Shown here piece by piece: positions 7,317-13,860 of a DNA stretch of 13,860 nucleotides. The position numbers and the translations under genes are program-made. The first letter of the stretch is position 1. Each line of letters opens with the position of its first letter. The notes under the pieces are model-generated. The model saw only the letters and a list, made by a program, of their open reading frames with translations, was not told the DNA's origin and did no database searches. Source of the stretch: Candidatus Omnitrophota bacterium (GTDB lineage Bacteria > Omnitrophota > Gorgyraeia > B26-G9); assembly GCA_018399295.1 (NCBI GenBank), contig JAGYOO010000010.1, forward strand, positions 1 through 13,860, read 5' to 3'.

Positions 7317-7345
7317 ATATTATCATGATATCTCAATGGTTGCAA
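7317..7345 (-). promoter_or_regulatory. Possible promoter of the MerR-type gene, with a palindrome
   Basis: On the minus strand TTGCAA (7345 to 7340) and TAATAT (7322 to 7317) are 17 bp apart, each matching four of six sigma-70 consensus bases. A perfect 10-bp palindrome, TATCATGATA, occupies 7321-7330 and touches the -10 box, a fitting place for an operator. The pilin terminator isolates this gene from upstream transcription, so some promoter is needed here. Moderate to low certainty. Confidence 0.4.
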
Positions 7346-7361
7346 GCCCAAATTAAAAAAG

Positions 7362-7391
7362 AAAAGGCGGCAGGTATCCCTGCCGCCTTTT
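7362..7391 (-). terminator. Strong intrinsic terminator after the pilin gene
   Basis: A perfect 13-bp stem (arms 7362-7374 and 7379-7391) contains the GC-rich core GGCGGCAGG and closes on a four-base loop. On the minus strand it is followed by TTTTCTTTTTT. It lies 17 bases beyond the pilin stop and should end that transcript. T-rich sequence on the other side means it could also work on the plus strand. Confidence 0.92.
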
Positions 7392-7408
7392 TACTGTTTT
7401 TCTGACTT

Positions 7409-7864
7409 TTACTGGATTACTGTCATTGCGTCATACAGAGCCTGGGTATTTATAGTCGACTTTCCGGCGGTAGCGCGAATAACTCCGCTGGAATCCACGG
7501 CAAAGGTCCGGGTTCCGGTGGTTCCATCCACATCCGGCTCGCCACTGCAGACATACGCGTTATTGCTCAGCTGAGTATAGGTAAACACATACCCCTGTCT
7601 TCCGGCAGCGGCAAAAACGGTAGAATCGATGTAAGGCGGAGTAGCACCCGTAAGGTCAGCTGCCGCAGAGGGATACGCCGGGGTAGTTTGGGCGGCCCGA
7701 AAGCTTTCGCAGGCAGTTGATATTGTCTTCAATGTAGACTGCGCCGCTGCCTCATTAGCATTGACACGAGCGCGCAACAGGTTAGGTATCGCAATCGCCG
7801 CCAACAACGCGATGATCGCGACCACGATCATGATTTCAACAAGCGTAAAGCCCTTCCGATTCAT
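7409..7864 (-). CDS. Type IV pilin / prepilin-type protein
   Basis: This is a secreted structural subunit, probably the major pilin given its private promoter. The 151-residue precursor has a five-residue leader ending in Gly (MNRKG), then FTLVE. This is a class III signal for prepilin peptidase, with mature Phe1 and the conserved Glu5. Hydrophobic residues 6-28 form the membrane and filament helix (IMIVVAIIALLAAIAIPNLL). The globular head has an alpha segment rich in Ala and Asn (NANEAAAQSTLKTISTACESF) and short beta strands. Two cysteines (C52 and C106) could form a disulfide, though not in the usual C-terminal loop position. GGAGG lies six bases before the ATG. A sigma-54 promoter stands upstream and an intrinsic terminator downstream, so it is a single-gene unit. 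Without minor pilins nearby, I cannot exclude a pseudopilin of a type II secretion system. Confidence 0.9.
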   Translation of the reverse strand: MNRKGFTLVEIMIVVAIIALLAAIAIPNLLRARVNANEAAAQSTLKTISTACESFRAAQTTPAYPSAAADLTGATPPYIDSTVFAAAGRQGYVFTYTQLSNNAYVCSGEPDVDGTTGTRTFAVDSSGVIRATAGKSTINTQALYDAMTVIQ

Positions 7865-7912
7865 CCCGCACCTCCCTTTAAGGTTAACAAATCCATTTTT
7901 CTATTTGTAAAT

Positions 7913-7930
7913 AAGCACAGACCGTGCCAA
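7913..7930 (-). promoter_or_regulatory. Sigma-54 (-24/-12) promoter of the pilin gene
   Basis: The minus strand reads TTGGCACG, four bases, then GTGCTT. This matches the RpoN consensus TGGCACG-N4-TTGC at all positions but one, with the invariant GG and GC dinucleotides separated by exactly 10 bases. The predicted start is near 7903, leaving about 38 bases to the pilin start. A sigma-54 activator gene lies directly upstream, which strongly supports the assignment. Confidence 0.85.
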
Positions 7931-7989
7931 GCTATACTATATTTATAAGTGATTAAAAACAGATACTTTATATCAATAGAAATACTGTT

Positions 7990-8028
7990 AAAACTTTTTC
8001 GATCCCCTTTATTATAAGAAAAAGTTTT
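7990..8028. repeat. 11-bp perfect inverted repeat upstream of the pilin promoter
   Basis: AAAACTTTTTC at 7990-8000 and GAAAAAGTTTT at 8018-8028 are perfect reverse complements 17 bp apart, centred about 105 bp upstream of the predicted pilin start. The stem is AT-rich and no T run follows on the minus strand, so it is a poor terminator. The distance suits an enhancer bound by a sigma-54 activator. That role is inferred. Confidence 0.55.
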
Positions 8029-8049
8029 CCGGAATGGAAAATTATTTCC
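8025..8049. repeat. Overlapping TTTCC/GGAAA palindromes after pilR
   Basis: TTTTCC (8025-8030) pairs with GGAAAA (8036-8041) across five bases, and the same GGAAA (8036-8040) pairs with TTTCC (8045-8049) across four. The half-site TTTCC therefore appears three times in alternating orientation, 14 bases beyond the pilR stop. The first stem is followed on the minus strand by CTTTTTC, so a weak terminator is an alternative to a protein binding site. Confidence 0.5.
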
Positions 8050-8062
8050 AGAACATACCAGA

Positions 8063-9418
8063 TCATAACAAGTTATAACGTTTGATCTTATAGTCCAGAT
8101 TCCGGCGGGTCATCTTCAGCATGCGAGCAGCTTCACTCTTATTTCCCCCGGTCTTTTTGAGAACGCGGGAGATCAATTTACTTTCAAAATCCTCCACGCT
8201 GGCCTTTAATGACTCATCCAGTCCGGAAGGACTATCAGGTTCAGGCATCCGACTGATTATCCGCAACGGAAGATCATCAAGGGTAATAATCTCAGTATCG
8301 GAAAGAGCAACAGCGCTCTCAATGGCATTCTCCAGCTCCCGGATGTTTCCCGGCCAGTCATACCGAAAAAGATGCTCAGCCGACTCCGGGGCCAGCCGTT
8401 TTACCTGACCGTTAAGCTGATACTTTTTTAAAAAATGATTTATGAGAACCGGAATATCTTCCCGACGTTCGCGCAAAGCGGGAAGCCGGATCGTAATCAC
8501 GCTGATCCGGTAGAACAGATCTTTACGGAATTTTTCCCGACAGACCTCCTCTTCCAGGTTTCGATTCGTAGCCGCGACCACCCTCACATCCACCTTCGTC
8601 TGTTTCGTGGCCCCTACCGGCCGGATTTCCTTTTCCTGAAGGGCCCGGAGCAGCTTAGTCTGCATGGCTGGAGAGGTCTCGCCGATCTCATCCAGAAACA
8701 GGGTCCCGCCGCTGGCAACCTCGAATAACCCCTGTTTTGTGGAAATCGCTCCGGTAAACGACCCTTTTACGTGTCCAAACAGCTCGCTCTCCAAAAGTTC
8801 ATCCGGCAGCGCTCCGCAATCGATCGAGACGAATGGTTTGTCGGTTTTGAGGCTGTTGTAATGCAGTGATTTGGCGATAAGCTCCTTCCCGGTCCCGCTC
8901 TCTCCCTGGATCAGGATCGTGGTACTGGTCTTAGCTACTTTATCCACCATCCGAAAAACTTCCTGCATTGGCTCGCTTTTACCGACAATATTGGCAAACC
9001 GGTAACGATCCCTAAGTTTTTTCTGCTGCCCCTTGTCTTCAGGAAAGATCCGCTTCTGACTAAAGGCCCTCAGAATCTTAACCTTAATTTCGTCAAGCTT
9101 AAACGGTTTTTCCAGATAATCGTAGGCTCCGTAACGCAAAGCCTTTACTGCTGTCTCTACTGAGGCATAGGCCGTGACCAGTAAAACAATGATTTCAGGA
9201 TTGATGTCCTTAATCTGACGCAGGAGTTCAATTCCGCTGACCGCGCCCATTTGGATATCAGAGATAACCATGTCAAACGGTTCCCGTCGAAAAATCTCCA
9301 ACGCCTCTTCTCCGGAACCGGCACAGGTGACTTCGTACCCCTGCTGCTCCAGGGTCACGCTCAGCCACTCCAAAAGATCTTTTTCGTCATCAACTAGAAG
9401 GATTCTTCCCAGGGTCAT
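8063..9418 (-). CDS. pilR: PilR-like sigma-54-dependent response regulator
   Basis: This is an NtrC-family activator that opens RpoN promoters using ATP. The 451 residues are ordered as receiver, AAA+ and DNA-binding domains. The receiver (about 4-118) has acidic D10 and D11, phosphoacceptor D54, T82 and K104. The AAA+ domain (about 140-375) has Walker A GESGTGKE at 172-179, the sigma-54 contact loop GSFTGA at 219-224, Walker B GGTLFLDEI at 237-245, and R298 and R304 near the arginine-finger region. The Fis-type helix-turn-helix is at 415-451 (GGNKSEAARMLKMTRRNLDYKIKRY). The contact loop is normally GAFTGA; here Ala is Ser. The start overlaps the kinase stop by 4 bases and has GAGGTGA upstream. 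Position beside PilS and the pilin promoter supports the PilR name, but other NtrC-type regulators are hard to exclude. Confidence 0.88.
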   Translation of the reverse strand: MTLGRILLVDDEKDLLEWLSVTLEQQGYEVTCAGSGEEALEIFRREPFDMVISDIQMGAVSGIELLRQIKDINPEIIVLLVTAYASVETAVKALRYGAYDYLEKPFKLDEIKVKILRAFSQKRIFPEDKGQQKKLRDRYRFANIVGKSEPMQEVFRMVDKVAKTSTTILIQGESGTGKELIAKSLHYNSLKTDKPFVSIDCGALPDELLESELFGHVKGSFTGAISTKQGLFEVASGGTLFLDEIGETSPAMQTKLLRALQEKEIRPVGATKQTKVDVRVVAATNRNLEEEVCREKFRKDLFYRISVITIRLPALRERREDIPVLINHFLKKYQLNGQVKRLAPESAEHLFRYDWPGNIRELENAIESAVALSDTEIITLDDLPLRIISRMPEPDSPSGLDESLKASVEDFESKLISRVLKKTGGNKSEAARMLKMTRRNLDYKIKRYNLL

Positions 9419-10686
9419 TCCTCACCTCTATCATTATTAGGGTTCACCGGCATGGTTATTCGAAAACTACTGCCCTTGCCCGGCCGACTGGATACACTGA
9501 TTTCTCCGCCATGTTCTTTGATTATGCTGGAAGCGATCGCCAACCCGAGGCCCACGCCCCGTTCCTTGCCGCTGCTGGAAAAAGGTTCAAACAGGGTCTG
9601 CAGCTGTTCGGATTTCATACCTGCGCCATTATCGATAACCTCGATCACAGCCTCGTTTTTATCTTCCCCCGCTCCCTGTCGAATCACGACTTCCCCCTGC
9701 TCGCCGACTGCCTCCAGGGCATTTCTGATTATATTAAATAAAACCTGTTTTATCTGCTGGGAATCGCAATGGACACGAAGTTCCGGCTCCCGATTCTCCC
9801 GCAGAATCTCAACACCGGGACGACTCTCCCGACTGTTTTTCAGTAAAATCACAACATCATCTATCAATTCTCCCAGATCGCATTTTTCCAGGTTAAGCCG
9901 CCTGGGTTTAACATACTCCAACAGGCCGTTGATTATATGGTTCAACCGGTCGGTCTCTTTCAATACCAGCCCGAACAGTTTTTTTTCGTCTTCCTGAAGT
10001 TCCAGTTTCTCTTTCAGGACCTCCACGCAGCCGGAGATCGAGGCCAGAGGGTTTCGAAGTTCATGGGCCGTACTGGCAACAAGCTTTCCAATGGATGAAA
10101 GCCGATCCTCGCGGCAAAGCTTTTCTTTCAGCGAAACAACCAGCCTGTCGCGTTTGCGCACCTGTTCGGCAATATAAGCGCTCAGAAACCCGATAGCGCA
10201 GATAATCGCGACCTTAAAATAAAGCAGAGAGAAGACATAATCCCCCTCATTGGCCAAAAAGGCGGTTGCTGCCGGCAACGGCAGAATCCGAAAATATTCC
10301 GCGATCACGGTTGTCGCGAACAAGGCACTGCCCAGCAGAGCAATGCCCACTCCAAACACCGGAGAGATCAGAATGCTGGCGGTTATACTGGAGAGCGGAT
10401 AAAGAACGCTGAGGACGGAATCAACTCCGCCGGTGTAATGAATCAGCGCCGTTTCCAGCAGCAGGTCAAGCAGTATCTGGCCATATAACACCCCGATCGC
10501 CCGGACCCGGGCCAGCAATAAAAGCAGATACAGGATCGTCAGCAGATACGTTACCGCGATTATAAAATAAACCGACTCCCGCGCTAATCCGAATACCGCG
10601 GTATTCACGACCAGGATTATGGTCGCGATCAAGAAACGAAAAAAAATAAGTTTGTAAAAAGAATCCGCAGGAGCGGTATTGTTCAC
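9415..10686 (-). CDS. pilS: PilS-like membrane sensor histidine kinase
   Basis: This is the sensor partner of the next gene. In the 423 residues, about six hydrophobic helices occupy 13-174, with the short YTGGVDS motif near 84-90 that is typical of PilS sensors. A charged helix leads into the dimerisation domain with the phosphoacceptor H208 in STAHELRNPLASISG. The HATPase domain shows the N box IIRNALEA at 319-326, G1 DNGAG at 352-356, F box LFEPF at 365-369 and G2 GVGLGLAI at 377-384. The start is GTG, five bases after the pilC stop, with AGGATAAGG overlapping the end of pilC. No PAS domain is seen between the membrane part and the H box, whereas the Pseudomonas PilS has one. The sensed signal is therefore probably read by the membrane helices, possibly pilin inventory as in Pseudomonas. 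Confidence 0.88.
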   Translation of the reverse strand: MNNTAPADSFYKLIFFRFLIATIILVVNTAVFGLARESVYFIIAVTYLLTILYLLLLLARVRAIGVLYGQILLDLLLETALIHYTGGVDSVLSVLYPLSSITASILISPVFGVGIALLGSALFATTVIAEYFRILPLPAATAFLANEGDYVFSLLYFKVAIICAIGFLSAYIAEQVRKRDRLVVSLKEKLCREDRLSSIGKLVASTAHELRNPLASISGCVEVLKEKLELQEDEKKLFGLVLKETDRLNHIINGLLEYVKPRRLNLEKCDLGELIDDVVILLKNSRESRPGVEILRENREPELRVHCDSQQIKQVLFNIIRNALEAVGEQGEVVIRQGAGEDKNEAVIEVIDNGAGMKSEQLQTLFEPFSSSGKERGVGLGLAIASSIIKEHGGEISVSSRPGKGSSFRITMPVNPNNDRGEE

Positions 10687-10691
10687 TGGCC

Positions 10692-11906
10692 TTATCCTAT
10701 AAGTTCGGTTATCTTGAATATCGGCAAAAACATCGCGACAACGATCGAACCGACGACGATCCCGAGAAAGGCAATGATCAACGGCTCAATAAGACTGGTC
10801 AGACCGCTGACCGAAGCGTCGACCTGCTCCTCATAAAAGTCAGCGATCTTGCTGAGCATCTTTTCCAATTCTCCGGATTCCTCTCCCACCGCGATCATCC
10901 GGGTAACCATCGGGGGGAAGGCCTCGCTTTTCGCCAGCGGCGAGGAGATACTCTCACCCTCACGGATACCAACACGAGCCTGGTCCACCGCGGTCTCGAT
11001 GACCGAATTCCCCGCGGTCTTACCCACGATATCAAGCGCCGCCAGAATCGGCACTCCGCTACGGATCAAAGTCGAAAGGGTCCGGGAAAATCGGGCCACG
11101 GCGACCTTATGCAACAGCGGTCCGAAAATCGGCAATTTCAGCTTTAACTGATCAAACTTCACATGACCTTTAGGGGTCTGCACCAGTTTCCCGACGACAA
11201 ACCCGGCCAAGGCCATTATAACAAGCGAATGGACAAAGTAATGCCGGACAACATTGGAAATATTTATCAGGATCTGGGTCGGCATAGGCAACGTACCGCC
11301 AAGGGTATTAAATATCTCTTCAAACGTCGGAATAACCTTCAGCAGCAGAACCAGGGTGATCACCAGCGCCATCAGCGAAACCACGGCCGGATAGATCATT
11401 GCAGTTTTCACCTTGCGCTGCAGATTGTTATTCTTTTCCAGATATCCGGCCAGCCGGTCCAGAATCTCATCGAGCATTCCGCTCGTTTCCCCAGCCTTTA
11501 CCATGTTCGCGTACAGCAATGTAAATATCCGGGGATGCTTTTCCAGGGCCGCGGACAGGCTGGATCCGGATTCAACATTACTGCGCACCTGCGCGATCAC
11601 CTGTCTGAATATCGGACTGTCCATCTGTTCGCTCAGTATATCCAGACTTTGGACAAGAGGGATACCGGCATTGACCATTGTCGCCAGCTGACGGGAAAAA
11701 ATAACCAGCTCATCAGGTTTTACCTTCTTGTTACTCAATCCCTTAAGGGCTGAATCCCCTCGTACTTTTTTCTGCTCATTGATGGAGATAATCACCAGAT
11801 TTTTCGGCCGAAGCATATCCATGGCCACCATTTCGTCCCTGGCCTCGATTGACCCGGTTACGCTTTTTCCTTCTTCATTCTTCGCCACATATCCATATAG
11901 AGGCAT
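10692..11906 (-). CDS. pilC: Type IV pilus / type II secretion inner-membrane platform protein (PilC/GspF)
   Basis: PilC is the polytopic inner-membrane protein that the assembly ATPase is thought to turn to add pilins. The 404-residue product has the typical start MPLYGYVAKNEEGKSVTGSIEA. Two related GspF cytoplasmic domains follow (about 65-190, with FSRQLATMVNAGIPLVQSL, and about 270-390, with FSRTLSTLIRSGVPILAAL). Three membrane segments lie near 170-192, 222-242 and 370-395. Both repeats carry the characteristic GE-(T/E)-SG motif (140-143 and 341-345). AAGGAGGGG lies 4 bases before the ATG. The gene is 23 bases after the PilB-type gene, the normal partner. The pilin and the PilS/PilR pair favour a pilus over a secretion system, though the family alone cannot decide. 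Confidence 0.93.
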   Translation of the reverse strand: MPLYGYVAKNEEGKSVTGSIEARDEMVAMDMLRPKNLVIISINEQKKVRGDSALKGLSNKKVKPDELVIFSRQLATMVNAGIPLVQSLDILSEQMDSPIFRQVIAQVRSNVESGSSLSAALEKHPRIFTLLYANMVKAGETSGMLDEILDRLAGYLEKNNNLQRKVKTAMIYPAVVSLMALVITLVLLLKVIPTFEEIFNTLGGTLPMPTQILINISNVVRHYFVHSLVIMALAGFVVGKLVQTPKGHVKFDQLKLKLPIFGPLLHKVAVARFSRTLSTLIRSGVPILAALDIVGKTAGNSVIETAVDQARVGIREGESISSPLAKSEAFPPMVTRMIAVGEESGELEKMLSKIADFYEEQVDASVSGLTSLIEPLIIAFLGIVVGSIVVAMFLPIFKITELIG

Positions 11907-11929
11907 GATCCCCTCCTTGTCTTTGACTC

Positions 11930-13642
11930 TTATTCACGGGAGGTGATTCTAAGCACTTCTTCAAGCGTAGTCTCACCATCAAGGAATTTCTGAATCCCGG
12001 TATCCCTGAGAGTCATCATGTTTTGTTCGGTTATTGCCTGTTTTTTGATCTCGTCACTGGAACAGCGCTTCAGTATCATTTCACGAATACTCGGAGTCAC
12101 CAGCATAATTTCCAGCATGGCGAATCTTCCGCTGTATCCGGTGTTGGAACACTTTTCGCACCCCCGCCCCCGATAAACCGTAATATCTTCGGCCTTTTTA
12201 GTGAGATTAAGCCGGTCAAAAACCGACTGAGGCATGGTATAAGGTTCCCGGCAATTAAAACAGATCCGCCGGGCCAGACGTTGCGCGGCTACAGCGATAA
12301 CACTGGAGGAGATCAGGAAGGGCTCCACTCCCATATCGATTAGCCGGACTATGGCACCGGCAGCGTCGTTCGTATGAAGCGTACTCAGAAGCAGGGCTCC
12401 GGTCAGCGCGGCCTTTATCGCGATATCAGCGGTTTCAAAATCACGGATCTCACCCACCATAAGAATATCCGGATTCTGGCGCAGGATTGAACGCAGGCCC
12501 GTAGCAAAGCTCAATCCGATATCCGGCTTGACCTGCACCTGAGTTATTCCCTCCACCTGATACTCCACCGGATCCTCCACGGTAATAATGTTTTTTTCCG
12601 GCTGATTAAGAATACTGAGCATGGAATATAAGCTCGTAGACTTACCGCTTCCGGTCGGGCCGGTAATCAGGATCATTCCATACGGACGCTGAACTGAGAG
12701 CTGCAGTTTTTCCCGCGCGTCAGGAAGAAAACCCAACCGTTCCAGCCCGATAGACAAATTGGCCTTGTCCAAAGCACGGAGCACGACTTTCTCTCCGAAA
12801 CTGACAGGCAGCACGGAAACCCGGAAATCAACTTCTTTCTCGTTCAGCCTTACCTTAAACCTTCCATCCTGAGGAACATGACGCTGGGTAATATCCAGAT
12901 TGGACATGATCTTAAGCCGGGCGATTACCGCGTTCTGGATCTTTTTCGGCAAGACCGCCGCCTCCTGCAGCGCCCCGTCAATCCGATACCGGATCCGGAT
13001 ATCGCGTTCGTAAGGCTCAATGTGAATATCAGACGAACGCTTGATCAGAGCCTCGGCAATAAGCGCGTCGATCATCTTCACGATCGGCGCCTCTTCACTG
13101 GAACGAATAACATCTCCGATATCAACCTGTTCCTGCTCGGAGACGACTTTAACGTCTTCAGTAATGTCTTTGAGAAACTCCTTAAACGACTCTTCCTCGG
13201 CTGTCTTCTCCTTATGATGATAATAGCGTCCGATTGCCTCGTTAATATCGCTGAATTTAGCAACAACCGGCCGGATATCATAACCGGTCAAGGCTTTTAG
13301 ATCGTCGATTGCCAAAAGATTGAGAGGATCACTCATCGCGACCAGAAGAGAACTCCCGCGCAGCCCCAAAGCGATCAGATTATAGTGACGCGCGGTGTGT
13401 TCAGGAATTATTTTAACGTCTTTTTCCGAGACCTGATACCGACTCAGTTTCACGGCCGGGATCCGCATATGGCGGCATAAACAGCTGATGAGAACATCCT
13501 CTTTTATCAGACCCTCTTCGATCAGCACCTGCGGCAATGTCCGGCCACTCTTTCTGACCTGCTCCAGGGCCTGTTTGAGTTTAGGCTCCTCAAGCACCTT
13601 GTATTCCAGCAGCAGTTCGTTGAGACGAAGATTTTTTTTCAT
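11930..13642 (-). CDS. pilB: PilB/GspE-type assembly ATPase
   Basis: This is the hexameric cytoplasmic ATPase that powers pilus extension. The 570-residue product has an N-terminal MshEN/T2SE_N region (about 5-145), a charged linker at 142-175, and an ATPase core. The core has Walker A GPTGSGKS at 328-335, the Asp box ITVEDPVE at 353-360, Walker B ILMVGE at 393-398 and the His box STLHTNDAAGA at 420-430. Four cysteines in two CxxC pairs (461/464 and 495/498) form the usual zinc site. Length is normal for PilB. The GEIRD and tetracysteine features separate it from the retraction ATPase PilT. No clear Shine-Dalgarno sequence precedes the ATG, which lies 15 bases after the stop of a second ATPase of the same family, so coupling is possible. 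Confidence 0.94.
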   Translation of the reverse strand: MKKNLRLNELLLEYKVLEEPKLKQALEQVRKSGRTLPQVLIEEGLIKEDVLISCLCRHMRIPAVKLSRYQVSEKDVKIIPEHTARHYNLIALGLRGSSLLVAMSDPLNLLAIDDLKALTGYDIRPVVAKFSDINEAIGRYYHHKEKTAEEESFKEFLKDITEDVKVVSEQEQVDIGDVIRSSEEAPIVKMIDALIAEALIKRSSDIHIEPYERDIRIRYRIDGALQEAAVLPKKIQNAVIARLKIMSNLDITQRHVPQDGRFKVRLNEKEVDFRVSVLPVSFGEKVVLRALDKANLSIGLERLGFLPDAREKLQLSVQRPYGMILITGPTGSGKSTSLYSMLSILNQPEKNIITVEDPVEYQVEGITQVQVKPDIGLSFATGLRSILRQNPDILMVGEIRDFETADIAIKAALTGALLLSTLHTNDAAGAIVRLIDMGVEPFLISSSVIAVAAQRLARRICFNCREPYTMPQSVFDRLNLTKKAEDITVYRGRGCEKCSNTGYSGRFAMLEIMLVTPSIREMILKRCSSDEIKKQAITEQNMMTLRDTGIQKFLDGETTLEEVLRITSRE

Positions 13643-13657
13643 TATTTCGAATTATTT

Positions 13658-13860
13658 TCAGTCAGCGGCGGTAAGCCGGGCGACTTCCTCCAAGGTAGTC
13701 TCCCCCTTCAGGGCCTTAAGAAGCCCGCTTTCCCGCAGCGTTGTCATCCCCTGCTCCCGGGCCTTACTTTTTATTTCCGCTTCCGAGGCCTTATTCATGA
13801 TCAGATCCCGAATCTCCGGGGTTACTTCCAATATTTCAAAAATTCCGATCCGGCCGCGAT
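13658..13860 (-). CDS. Second PilB/GspE-type ATPase, C-terminal fragment (5' end outside window)
   Basis: An open frame enters from the right edge and ends at TGA in 13658-13660, giving 66 complete residues. I translated it by hand: RGRIGIFEILEVTPEIRDLI and onward, ending GETTLEEVARLTAAD. It aligns with one single-residue gap to the last 65 residues of the neighbouring PilB-type protein, about half of the positions being identical. This includes the shared VTP-x-IR and GETTLEEV stretches. This is the extreme C-terminal domain of a GspE/PilB ATPase; the catalytic part is not visible. Tandem paralogues of the assembly ATPase suggest a duplicated extension motor or one gene of a second system. 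Confidence 0.85.
   Translation of the reverse strand, partial: RGRIGIFEILEVTPEIRDLIMNKASEAEIKSKAREQGMTTLRESGLLKALKGETTLEEVARLTAAD

Noticed and set aside
7362..7391. Palindrome as a mobile-element end or attachment site
   Set aside because: The perfect GC-rich stem, four-base loop and T runs directly after a stop codon are fully explained by a terminator.
7971..7983. Possible IHF site (TATCAA) between the pilin promoter and the upstream repeats
   Set aside because: The second half of the IHF consensus (TTR after four bases) is absent; AAT is found instead.
7958..7989. AACAG/CTGTT inverted repeat
   Set aside because: Arms of only five bases in AT-rich DNA are expected by chance.
7990..8028. 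Inverted repeat as the intrinsic terminator of pilR
   Set aside because: The stem has only two GC pairs, the loop is 17 bases and no T run follows on the minus strand.

Overview
The window reads as bacterial chromosome in which every gene is on the minus strand, so transcription runs from high to low coordinates. It combines a core information-processing and amino-acid operon with a type IV pilus locus. The pilin sequence style, PilS/PilR-type genes inside a pilB-pilC cluster, a sigma-54 promoter, and the order trpS-scpA-scpB-pheA point to a Gram-negative-type lineage. Candidatus Omnitrophota or a Deltaproteobacteria/Nitrospirota-like group is my guess; this is recollection of gene order and pilin style, not a search. 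I see no insertion sequence, CRISPR array, tRNA or rRNA gene. No gap between genes exceeds about 200 bases.

Pilus block (13860 down to about 7362). A GspE/PilB-type ATPase runs in from the right edge with only its C-terminus visible. A complete second PilB-type ATPase follows, then a PilC/GspF inner-membrane platform protein, a PilS-like six-helix sensor kinase and a PilR-like sigma-54 activator. The genes are separated by 23 bases or fewer, or overlap by 4. A 198-bp gap then carries inverted repeats and a near-consensus -24/-12 promoter in front of a type IV pilin gene. The pilin gene ends at a strong intrinsic terminator. The layout suggests that PilS and PilR activate the neighbouring pilin promoter through RpoN.

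Central block (about 7345 to 7082). A very small stand-alone MerR-type helix-turn-helix protein sits alone behind its own possible promoter.

Housekeeping block (7042 down to 1). A consensus sigma-70 promoter (TTGACA, 16 bp, TATAAT) drives a short leader. The leader contains an intrinsic-terminator-like hairpin placed just before the first start codon, which fits transcription attenuation. Behind it lie rimP, nusA, infB, trpS, scpA, scpB and pheA (chorismate mutase-prephenate dehydratase, cut by the left edge). They are tightly packed and probably one operon. rbfA and truB, which often follow infB, are not present here.

No gene in the window belongs to an unrecognised protein family, and I do not see a wholly new enzymatic system. 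The most interesting material is regulatory or architectural. It comprises the rimP-nusA leader attenuator with a matching upstream inverted repeat, the palindrome cluster upstream of the sigma-54 pilin promoter, and an 80-bp out-of-frame overlap. In that overlap the same DNA encodes the acidic tail of ScpB and the basic N-terminus of PheA.
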